From NZ13-RE01 sp049718665 (GTDB lineage: Bacteria > Dictyoglomota > Dictyoglomia > Dictyoglomales > Dictyoglomaceae), in the NCBI GenBank assembly GCA_049718665.1, contig JBNARO010000010.1, forward strand, positions 1 to 54,362: a stretch of 54,362 nt of DNA. The letters run 5' to 3'. A program made the translations under genes and the position numbers. Shown piece after piece: positions 15,502 to 22,523 of this stretch. A model generated the notes under the pieces. The model did no database searches. It was given only the letters and a program-made list of their open reading frames with translations, and was not told the origin of the DNA. Each line of letters starts with the position of its first letter. The first letter of the stretch is position 1.

Positions 15502-16089
15502 ATGGCAATAGTAAACTATGCAGAAAGAGAAATAACCTGCAAAATAGTATATTGTGGACCTGGACTTTCTGGAAAGACGGTAAATCTTCAACAGATTTAT
15601 AAAACTGTTTCTCCGGAAAGAAGAGGAGAGCTTGTTTCCTTGGCTACTGAAACCGAAAGAACACTGTTTTTTGATTTTCTCCCCTTAGAGATAGGAACTG
15701 TTCAAGGATTTAAATTGAAATTTCAGCTCTATACTACTCCTGGACAAGCATTATATGAAGCAAGCAGAAAATTAATTCTTAGGGGTGCAGATGGATTAGT
15801 ATATGTAGCTGATTCCCAAAAGGAAAGATTAGAAGAAAATGTAAGAATTTTTGAGGCATTAAAGAAGGAACTATCTTATGTGGGATATAAATTTGAAGAA
15901 ATCCCTTTTGTTTTTCAATATAATAAGAGAGATTTACCTAACATATCCTCTGTAGAAGAGTTAAATAGTGCCCTTAATGTAGATAGTAGATATCCATATT
16001 TTGAGGCTATAGCTATTGAGGGAATAGGGGTAATGGAAACTCTTAAAGGAATTATGCAACTTGTTTTAGCAAAGATTAGCAGAAGATAA
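15502..16089 (+). CDS. MglA-like small Ras-family GTPase
   Basis: A 195-residue small GTPase. The P-loop is GPGLSGKT (about 19-26), YTTPGQALYEASRKLILRGADGLVYVADS gives switch II with a Pro-Gly-Gln in place of the usual Asp-Gly-Gln order, and QYNKRDLP is the NKxD guanine motif near 141. These are features of bacterial MglA, which with MglB sets cell-pole identity. It stands between the Roadblock gene and two polysaccharide-export genes in one operon. Confidence 0.87.
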   Translation: MAIVNYAEREITCKIVYCGPGLSGKTVNLQQIYKTVSPERRGELVSLATETERTLFFDFLPLEIGTVQGFKLKFQLYTTPGQALYEASRKLILRGADGLVYVADSQKERLEENVRIFEALKKELSYVGYKFEEIPFVFQYNKRDLPNISSVEELNSALNVDSRYPYFEAIAIEGIGVMETLKGIMQLVLAKISRR

Positions 16090-16127
16090 TTTTTTAAACC
16101 TAAAAATCTTTTAAAAGGAGAGGTAAC

Positions 16128-17543
16128 ATGAAAAGAATTTGTATTTTTTTGTTATCATTTTTGCTGTTTATTTCCTTTGGGTTTTCTCAGGAGGTTCAGA
16201 AACCTACCTCTCAACAAAATTTATACTTTGGCCCTCAAGTAGATCCGGATAAATATACTTTAGGACCAGGAGATAGGTTAAAGCTTTATCTAATAAAAGA
16301 GAAAGAAGCTCCAGAAGTTTATGATTTAATAGTTTCCCCCACAGGTTCTATATCTTTGCCGATGGTGGGGAATATAAAGGTATCTGGGTTAACATTGAGT
16401 AATGCATTAAAGGAGATAACGAGGCAATTAATAAGGTTTTACCCGAAGAGTATAGTATCCTTAGACTTAGTATTTCCCAGGAACATAAAAGTATTTATCA
16501 CAGGGGAGGTAGTAAATCCAGGGACATACATTCTTTCTGCATTAAGTAGGTTAGATGATTTAATAAAGTCAGCGGGAGGGTTAAAGAATTCAGCATCTAC
16601 AAGGGGTATACAAATAAAGAGAGGAGATAAGGTAATAGAGGTAGACTATTTAAAATTTTTGAAGGAGGGGGATTTGAGCGAAAATCCCTTTATAGAGGAA
16701 GGGGACTTAGTATATGTTCCATTAATGAAGAAGAGTGTAAGAGTCCTTGGGCAAGTAAAAAATCCAGGGATATATGAGATAAAAGAAGGAGAAAGACTCC
16801 TTGATGTATTAAATATGGCTGGTGGTTTAACAGAAAAGGCAAGTCTTTTTGGTGGAGTTATAGAAAGACAGAAGGAAGGGAAGAAGGAAATTATTGAGAT
16901 TGATTTATTTAAATTATTATATGAGAAAGATGAAAAAGCAAATATACTTTTGGCTGATGGTGATACTCTAAATATCCCTGTAAAAGTAGATAGAATTTAT
17001 GTATTAGGATATGTGGCAAATCCTCGAGTTTTAACCCTTGTAACCGAAGAAAGAGCTCCTGAGGGGGAAAGTGAGATAAAGGAGGGTGCGAAAATTAGCG
17101 AAGTAATTAATAGAGCAGGAGGAATATTGCCTCAAGGAAGTCGAAGAAGGGTCCAAGTAATAAGGGATGGAAAAGTGATAAAGGAAGTGGATTTATTCAA
17201 AATATTAGTAAGAGGAGATACTACTGAAGAGGCAGTAAGATTACTTCCTGGAGACATTGTTTATGTGCCATTAACAGAAAAAAGTGTAAAGATATTGGGA
17301 GAGGTAAGAAATCCAGGGATTTACGAGATAAAGAAGGGTGAAAGAATCAAGGATGTAATAGATATGGCTGGAGGGTTAACTGTTAGAGCAGATCTTAAAG
17401 GTATCACTGTGGAAAGATATATTACAGAAACAAAAAAAATTATTGAGTTAGATCTCACAAAATTGTTTACAGGGGAAGATCAAAGTTCCAATATAGAACT
17501 TGAGGATGGAGATATTATTAATATCCCTGTAAAGAGTGAATGA
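16128..17543 (+). CDS. SLBB-domain polysaccharide export protein (copy 1)
   Basis: A 471-residue secreted protein: signal peptide at about 1-20, ending near FGFSQ, a Poly_export domain starting LGPGDRLKLYLI, then several SLBB repeats with the recurring patterns VLGQVKNPGIYEIKEGERLLDVLNMAGGLT and DGDxLNIPVK. Wza-like proteins of this class form outer-membrane or periplasmic channels for polysaccharide. Residues about 69-242 come from a 526-bp tract in which I found no difference from copy 2. The protein stops after the last SLBB and has no C-terminal hydrophobic end, unlike copy 2. Confidence 0.86.
   Translation: MKRICIFLLSFLLFISFGFSQEVQKPTSQQNLYFGPQVDPDKYTLGPGDRLKLYLIKEKEAPEVYDLIVSPTGSISLPMVGNIKVSGLTLSNALKEITRQLIRFYPKSIVSLDLVFPRNIKVFITGEVVNPGTYILSALSRLDDLIKSAGGLKNSASTRGIQIKRGDKVIEVDYLKFLKEGDLSENPFIEEGDLVYVPLMKKSVRVLGQVKNPGIYEIKEGERLLDVLNMAGGLTEKASLFGGVIERQKEGKKEIIEIDLFKLLYEKDEKANILLADGDTLNIPVKVDRIYVLGYVANPRVLTLVTEERAPEGESEIKEGAKISEVINRAGGILPQGSRRRVQVIRDGKVIKEVDLFKILVRGDTTEEAVRLLPGDIVYVPLTEKSVKILGEVRNPGIYEIKKGERIKDVIDMAGGLTVRADLKGITVERYITETKKIIELDLTKLFTGEDQSSNIELEDGDIINIPVKSE
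16331..16856 (+). repeat. 526-bp tract matching 17729-18254
   Basis: From AGTTTCCCCCAC at 16331 to GGTGGA at 16856 I found no difference from 17729-18254 at a constant offset of 1398 bases, read by eye. The flanking sequences of the two genes are similar but clearly diverged. The tract codes the end of the Poly_export domain and the first SLBB units. This indicates a recent gene conversion or unequal exchange. Confidence 0.92.
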
Positions 17544-17552
17544 GGTAAAACC

Positions 17553-19292
17553 ATGAGAAAAATTTTAACTCTATTATTACTCTTGCTTGTATCATTTTCT
17601 ATAGGTTTTTCTCAAGAAGTTTCTTATTTTGCGCAAATTGATCCAGATAAATATACATTGGGGCCAGGAGATAAGTTAAGAGTCTATCTTATAAAAGAGA
17701 AGGACTCTTCTGAAATTTTTGATCTGGAAGTTTCCCCCACAGGTTCTATATCTTTGCCGATGGTGGGGAATATAAAGGTATCTGGGTTAACATTGAGTAA
17801 TGCATTAAAGGAGATAACGAGGCAATTAATAAGGTTTTACCCGAAGAGTATAGTATCCTTAGACTTAGTATTTCCCAGGAACATAAAAGTATTTATCACA
17901 GGGGAGGTAGTAAATCCAGGGACATACATTCTTTCTGCATTAAGTAGGTTAGATGATTTAATAAAGTCAGCGGGAGGGTTAAAGAATTCAGCATCTACAA
18001 GGGGTATACAAATAAAGAGAGGAGATAAGGTAATAGAGGTAGACTATTTAAAATTTTTGAAGGAGGGGGATTTGAGCGAAAATCCCTTTATAGAGGAAGG
18101 GGACTTAGTATATGTTCCATTAATGAAGAAGAGTGTAAGAGTCCTTGGGCAAGTAAAAAATCCAGGGATATATGAGATAAAAGAAGGAGAAAGACTCCTT
18201 GATGTATTAAATATGGCTGGTGGTTTAACAGAAAAGGCAAGTCTTTTTGGTGGAACCTTAGATAGAGTTGATGGAACAAGAATTGAATTAGATTTATATG
18301 GACTTTTCTATGGAAAGGAAGAGGAGAAAGATAAGGCAAATTTATATCTTCAGGATGGAGATGCTCTTACTATTCCTTCTGAAGTAAAAAGGGTTTATGT
18401 TTTAGGATATGTTAAAAATCCTGGTCCTGTCCAATTAGTAGAAAAGGTTGGAACTACACAAGAAGGGACTTTCGTTTCTGGTCAAGCTTTAGAAGGGGCA
18501 AGAATAAGCGAGATAATAAATAGCGCAGGGGGAGTTCTTCCTAATGGAAGTTTAAGAAATATAGAAATAAGAAGAAAGGGAAATCCTGAAAATAAAATTA
18601 TTGTGGATCTTTATAAAATCCTTGTTTTAGGAGAAATGGGAGAAGAAGAGATAAAGATTTATCCTGGAGATGTAATCTATGTTCCACCTCTCACAAGGAT
18701 TGTTAAAGTATTAGGACAGGTAAGGTTTCCGGGAATATACGAGATGAATCCTGGAGATAGAATAAGGGATATAATTCTAAGGGCGGGAGGAATTACTGAA
18801 AAAGCGGGAAGGGAGAATGGTCAATTAGAGAGAGTAGTAAATGATAAGAAGGTAATTTATATCTTTAATATTACTGATGCTATTCAAGGAAAGGAGAAAG
18901 ATAATTTACTATTAGAAGATGGGGATACCGTTTATGTACCTGAGACAAGAAGATTGGTTTATGTGTTAGGTCAGGTGAATAATCCTGGCGCCTTTGAGTA
19001 TAAAGAGGGAAGAAGACTAACAGAATATATAAGTTTGGCGGGAGGGGTAAAAGATAGAGCAAATCTTAGTAAAGTTTCTATAATAAGAGAAGAAAATGGT
19101 GAATCAAAAATTATCCCTGTAAATCTTTCTGATATTGTAAATAAGGGACAGAGCAAATTGGATATAGAGATTAAAGAAAATGATATAATCTTTGTACCAG
19201 AAGTTTTTATAAAGGGATGGCAAGATATTGTACAAATATTAATGGGAATAGGAGTTTTAAAAACTACTATAGGACCTCTGTTAGGATGGTAG
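17553..19292 (+). CDS. SLBB-domain polysaccharide export protein (copy 2)
   Basis: A 579-residue paralogue of the preceding gene. It has a signal peptide (about 1-20), a Poly_export domain and more SLBB repeats than copy 1, among them VLGYVKNPGPVQLV, VLGQVRFPGIYEM and VLGQVNNPGAFEY. It ends in a hydrophobic, Trp-containing segment (KGWQDIVQILMGIGVLKTTIGPLLGW split as WQDIVQILMGIG and LLGW) that could be a membrane helix, similar in position to the C-terminal helix of Wza. It starts 9 bases after copy 1; the two products may work together in export. Confidence 0.86.
   Translation: MRKILTLLLLLLVSFSIGFSQEVSYFAQIDPDKYTLGPGDKLRVYLIKEKDSSEIFDLEVSPTGSISLPMVGNIKVSGLTLSNALKEITRQLIRFYPKSIVSLDLVFPRNIKVFITGEVVNPGTYILSALSRLDDLIKSAGGLKNSASTRGIQIKRGDKVIEVDYLKFLKEGDLSENPFIEEGDLVYVPLMKKSVRVLGQVKNPGIYEIKEGERLLDVLNMAGGLTEKASLFGGTLDRVDGTRIELDLYGLFYGKEEEKDKANLYLQDGDALTIPSEVKRVYVLGYVKNPGPVQLVEKVGTTQEGTFVSGQALEGARISEIINSAGGVLPNGSLRNIEIRRKGNPENKIIVDLYKILVLGEMGEEEIKIYPGDVIYVPPLTRIVKVLGQVRFPGIYEMNPGDRIRDIILRAGGITEKAGRENGQLERVVNDKKVIYIFNITDAIQGKEKDNLLLEDGDTVYVPETRRLVYVLGQVNNPGAFEYKEGRRLTEYISLAGGVKDRANLSKVSIIREENGESKIIPVNLSDIVNKGQSKLDIEIKENDIIFVPEVFIKGWQDIVQILMGIGVLKTTIGPLLGW
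17729..18254 (+). repeat. 526-bp tract matching 16331-16856
   Basis: Second copy of the direct repeat, inside the second SLBB gene (residues about 60-234). No base difference was found on reading both copies by eye. Silent positions appear conserved throughout, in contrast with the divergent sequence on both sides. Confidence 0.92.
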
Positions 19293-19301
19293 GTGTTAAA
19301 T

Positions 19302-20672
19302 ATGGATGAAGAAATAAGCTTAGTAGAACTATTCCAAGTAATTTGGAAGAGAAGAAAATTGATAATTCTTATATGTGTTATTGCAGTAGTTTTTGCGTTG
19401 ATCTATAGTCTTATTTCTCCTAAAATTTATGAAGCCTCCGCAGTGATTCTCATACCTTCAGAGAAGGGAACCTCTAGTTTAGGAAGCTTTATTTCCAATT
19501 TACCAGTAAACATTGGAATTCCTGGAGTTGTTACCCCTGGTGCAAATTATATAGCCATTTTAAAAAGTAGAAGTGCTGCAGAGTATGTTTTTAATAAGCT
19601 TAAGCTGGATAACTATTTTGAACAAAAAACAAGAGAAGAGAAGATTGAAGCTTTAAGAAAAATGGTTAAAGTAACTCAGAATGATAGAGAAAATACAATA
19701 ACTATAACGGTAGAAGCTAAGGATCCAAAACTTTCTGCTGATATAGCTAATACTTATATATCTGCATTAGAAAAAATTATTGCAGAATTAAATATAAGCT
19801 CTGCAAAAAGAGAAAGAATGTTTATTGAAGAACAGTTGAAGAGAGTTGAAAGGGATTTAAGGTTAGCAGAAGAAAGATTGAAAAATTTTCAAGAAAAACA
19901 TTTATTAATCGATGTGGATAGTGAAGCAAGGGTATTAATTGATAATTTAGCAAATCTTTATTCTCAAAGGGAATCCTGCGAAATCTCTATTAATTTAGCA
20001 AAAAGGAATCTCGAGGACTTACAAAAAATGTTAATGGAACAAGCAAATATTCAAAAGAAGGATATTTTGGCTATAACTTCTCTAACTTATACAGGTACCT
20101 TGAATGACTGGAGAGAAAAATTAATATCTCAAGAAATGGATTTAGCTTTACTTTCCTTAGAATATGGTCCTGAGCATCCAAAAGTTGTTGCTGCAAAGTC
20201 TGCTGTAGAAATGACAAAAAAAGTGATGAAAGATGAGATAGAAAGACTTATAAAAGCTATTGGAGGTTCTTTTGTGGATAAATTATTTGATCTCCAATTA
20301 GAAATAGTATTTAATGACGCAAAGAAAAGGGCATTGGACAGGGTTATTTCAAAATATGAGAAAAAGCTTTCAGAACTTCCTGCCTTAGGGCTTCAATTAG
20401 GGAGATTAATGAGAGAAGTTAAAGTTCAAGAAACTATCTATTCTCTTCTTACCTCTCAATATGAGCAAGCAAAGGTTAATGAGGCAAAGGAATCTATGGT
20501 AGTTCAAGTGGTAGATTATGCTATTCCTCCTGTGAAAAAGAGTAAACCCTCTACTACTTTAAATATTCTTATTGCGGGAGTTAGCAGTATATTTTTAGGA
20601 ATCTTTTTAGCCCTTTTCTTAGATTTTTGGAAAAAATTTAAGGAAGAATGGAAAAATATAGAGAGGGTATGA
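19302..20672 (+). CDS. Wzz-family polysaccharide co-polymerase / chain-length protein
   Basis: A 456-residue inner-membrane protein with one transmembrane helix near the N-terminus (LIILICVIAVVFALIYSLI), a large coiled-coil periplasmic part (about 160-350) and a C-terminal helix (LNILIAGVSSIFLGIFLALFL). This is the Wzz/PCP arrangement that partners with Wza-like channels and controls chain length. No tyrosine-kinase domain follows. I use ATG 19302, with AGGTG 6 bases upstream, rather than GTG 19293, which overlaps that site. Confidence 0.85.
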   Translation: MDEEISLVELFQVIWKRRKLIILICVIAVVFALIYSLISPKIYEASAVILIPSEKGTSSLGSFISNLPVNIGIPGVVTPGANYIAILKSRSAAEYVFNKLKLDNYFEQKTREEKIEALRKMVKVTQNDRENTITITVEAKDPKLSADIANTYISALEKIIAELNISSAKRERMFIEEQLKRVERDLRLAEERLKNFQEKHLLIDVDSEARVLIDNLANLYSQRESCEISINLAKRNLEDLQKMLMEQANIQKKDILAITSLTYTGTLNDWREKLISQEMDLALLSLEYGPEHPKVVAAKSAVEMTKKVMKDEIERLIKAIGGSFVDKLFDLQLEIVFNDAKKRALDRVISKYEKKLSELPALGLQLGRLMREVKVQETIYSLLTSQYEQAKVNEAKESMVVQVVDYAIPPVKKSKPSTTLNILIAGVSSIFLGIFLALFLDFWKKFKEEWKNIERV

Positions 20673-20676
20673 GAAT

Positions 20677-21663
20677 ATGAAGATATTGGTTACAGGTGGA
20701 GCGGGATATATTGGGAGTCATGTAGTTAAAGATTTGATAAAAAAGGGTTATGAGGTAATAGTGATAGATAATTTAGAAAAAGGGCATAAGTCTGCAGTAA
20801 AATCTCAACATTTTTATCAGATAGATCTAAAAAATAAAGAGAAGTTAGATGAGTTATTTAAAAGTTTTAAAATCAAAGGGATTTTACATTTTGCTGCATC
20901 AAGTCTCGTAGGAGAATCTATGATTAATCCAGGAAAATATTATGAGAATAATATTTTAGGAGGATTAAATCTTTTAGAATGTATGATTAAAAACAATGTA
21001 GATATTTTTATTTTTTCTTCTACTGCTGCTGTATATGGAGAACCTAAGATAATCCCCATTCCTGAAGATCATCCTACTGTTCCTACGAATGTTTATGGCT
21101 CTTCAAAACTTATGTTTGAAGAAATTCTTAAATGGTATAGCAGAATTTTTGGAATAAGATATATTTCTTTAAGATATTTTAATGCAGCAGGCTGTGATAT
21201 AGAGGGAGAATTAGGAGAAGATCATAGACCGGAAACTCACTTAATTCCTTTAGTTTTAAAAACTGCCTTAGGACAAAGGGAATATGTAGAAATTTATGGG
21301 ATAGATTACCCTACTCCTGACGGAACATGTATAAGGGATTATATTCATATATCGGATTTAAGTTCTGCTCATATATTGGCATTGGAGGCATTACTATTGG
21401 GTAAAGATTCAGAAGTATATAATTTGGGGAATTCTAAAGGTTTTTCTGTAAGAGAAGTAATAAAAACTGCGGAAAAAGTTGTAGGTAAAAAAATCCCTGT
21501 AAAGGAAGGACCAAAAAGACCAGGGGATCCTGCAGTTTTAATAGCAAGCTCTGAAAAAATAAAGAGAGATTTAGGATGGGATCCTAAATATACTGATTTG
21601 GAAGATATAATTGAATCCGCCTGGAAATGGTTTAAAAAGCATCCCAATGGTTATGAGAGCTAA
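20677..21663 (+). CDS. galE: UDP-glucose 4-epimerase
   Basis: Interconverts UDP-glucose and UDP-galactose with bound NAD. The 328 residues have GGAGYIGSH at 7-15, the SST site near 115, the catalytic YGSSK near 140-144 and the GalE-typical LRYFNAAGCD segment near 165. It is the last gene of the polysaccharide operon, so it likely supplies the galactose donor. No glycosyltransferase, flippase or polymerase gene is nearby, so the set is incomplete in this window. Confidence 0.93.
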   Translation: MKILVTGGAGYIGSHVVKDLIKKGYEVIVIDNLEKGHKSAVKSQHFYQIDLKNKEKLDELFKSFKIKGILHFAASSLVGESMINPGKYYENNILGGLNLLECMIKNNVDIFIFSSTAAVYGEPKIIPIPEDHPTVPTNVYGSSKLMFEEILKWYSRIFGIRYISLRYFNAAGCDIEGELGEDHRPETHLIPLVLKTALGQREYVEIYGIDYPTPDGTCIRDYIHISDLSSAHILALEALLLGKDSEVYNLGNSKGFSVREVIKTAEKVVGKKIPVKEGPKRPGDPAVLIASSEKIKRDLGWDPKYTDLEDIIESAWKWFKKHPNGYES

Positions 21664-21670
21664 AAATTTG

Positions 21671-21679
21671 TGATATAAT
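21671..21679 (+). promoter_or_regulatory. Extended -10 promoter of smpB (near-leaderless)
   Basis: TGATATAAT at 21671-21679 ends 8 bases before the smpB ATG (21688). A normal transcription start about 6-8 bases downstream of -10 would fall at 21685-21688, so the mRNA should be leaderless or have only two or three leader bases. No ribosome binding site precedes the ATG. A possible -35 (TTATGA, 21651-21656) is weak. Confidence 0.75.
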
Positions 21680-21687
21680 TAATTAGT

Positions 21688-22149
21688 ATGAAAAAAGAGA
21701 AAAAATATGTAGCAGTTAATAGAAGAGCAAGACATGATTATTTTATACTGGAAACCTATGAGGCAGGGATTGCTCTCACAGGAACTGAAGTTAAATCATT
21801 ACGTCAAGGGAAGGTAAGTTTAGTAGATAGTTATGCAGATATAGAAAATGGCGAACTTTGGCTTTATGATCTTCATATAAGTCCCTATGAACAGGGAAAT
21901 ATATATAATCATGATCCGAAGAGACCGAGGAAATTATTAATGCATAAAGATGAAATTGCCCATCTAATAGGAAAAGTTAGAGAAAAGGGCTTGACATTAA
22001 TTCCCCTTTCTATATATTTTAATGAAAGAGGATGGGCAAAGGTAGAGTTGGGACTGGCAAAAGGAAAGAAATTATACGATAAAAGAAGAGATTTAGCAGA
22101 GAAAGCTGAAAAAAGAGAATTAGAAAGAACTTATAAGATAAAATATTAG
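21688..22149 (+). CDS. smpB: tmRNA-binding protein SmpB
   Basis: SmpB carries tmRNA to stalled ribosomes in trans-translation. The 153 residues have the typical VNRRARHDYFILETYEAGIALTGTEVKSLRQGKVSL start, the tmRNA-binding HISPYEQGN segment and a basic C-terminal helix (KGKKLYDKRRDLAEKAEKRE). The ATG has no ribosome binding site but has a promoter just upstream, so it is probably translated from a leaderless mRNA. The TAG stop (22147-22149) shares its last G with nucleotide 1 of mature tmRNA, which lies directly downstream. Confidence 0.96.
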   Translation: MKKEKKYVAVNRRARHDYFILETYEAGIALTGTEVKSLRQGKVSLVDSYADIENGELWLYDLHISPYEQGNIYNHDPKRPRKLLMHKDEIAHLIGKVREKGLTLIPLSIYFNERGWAKVELGLAKGKKLYDKRRDLAEKAEKRELERTYKIKY

Positions 22150-22499
22150 GGGGCGAATGGTTTCGACAAGGAGGTTGGGGGTCAAAGACTGCAGGCTGAG
22201 GTGCCGTCACCTCATAAAACAACGGCAAAAAAGAACTGCCAACATAAATTTAGCATTAGCTGCTTAATTTAGCAGCTACGTCCTCTTAACCCAGGCTGGC
22301 AGGGTTAAGAAGGGCGGAAGATTAGCCAGCTACCCTTCTCGACTCCCATAAGAGAGGGGGAAAGAAGATGGGATAGGAATCTATAGAATCCGGCGGAAGG
22401 GAGTCTATAGATTCCGAAAAAGTAAAACTTCCGCTAAGCCTGTAGAGGTTTTTGGCTCCTACTCTTTGGACGCGGGTTCGATTCCCGCCGCCTCCACCA
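22149..22499 (+). ncRNA. ssrA: Transfer-messenger RNA (tmRNA)
   Basis: A 351-nt standard tmRNA. The acceptor GGGGGCG (22149-22155) pairs with CGCCTCC (22489-22495), followed by A and encoded CCA (22497-22499). The T arm is GCGGG-TTCGATT-CCCGC. Pseudoknot 1 is visible: GAGGTG (22198-22203) with CACCTC (22208-22213), and the loop CCGT with ACGG at 22222-22225. The tag reading frame runs from GCC 22238 to TAA 22267 and encodes ANINLALAA. A hairpin (AGCTGCT/AGCAGCT) flanks the stop codon. The 5' end overlaps smpB by one base. Confidence 0.95.
22238..22267 (+). CDS. tmRNA proteolysis tag reading frame (ANINLALAA)
   Basis: The resume codon is assigned to GCC 22238 because it lies 12 bases after pseudoknot 1, has A at position -4 and T at -1, and gives AN...LALAA, the usual form of a degradation tag for ClpXP-like proteases. 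The tag ends at TAA 22265-22267. An earlier in-phase resume point is possible but would give a basic, atypical tag. Confidence 0.75.
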   Translation, partial: ANINLALAA

Positions 22500-22523
22500 A
22501 TTTTTGTATGGAGGAATAATAAA

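Noticed and set aside
17267..17380. Third copy of the SLBB conversion tract in copy 1
   Set aside because: The sequence is only similar to the repeat (AGTGTAAAGATATTGGGAG against AGTGTAAGAGTCCTTGGGC); it is the normal internal SLBB repetition.
22452..22499. Amidase start at TTG 22452
   Set aside because: It lies inside the 3' domain of tmRNA, and the resulting Pro-rich N-terminus is only the translated T arm and acceptor stem.
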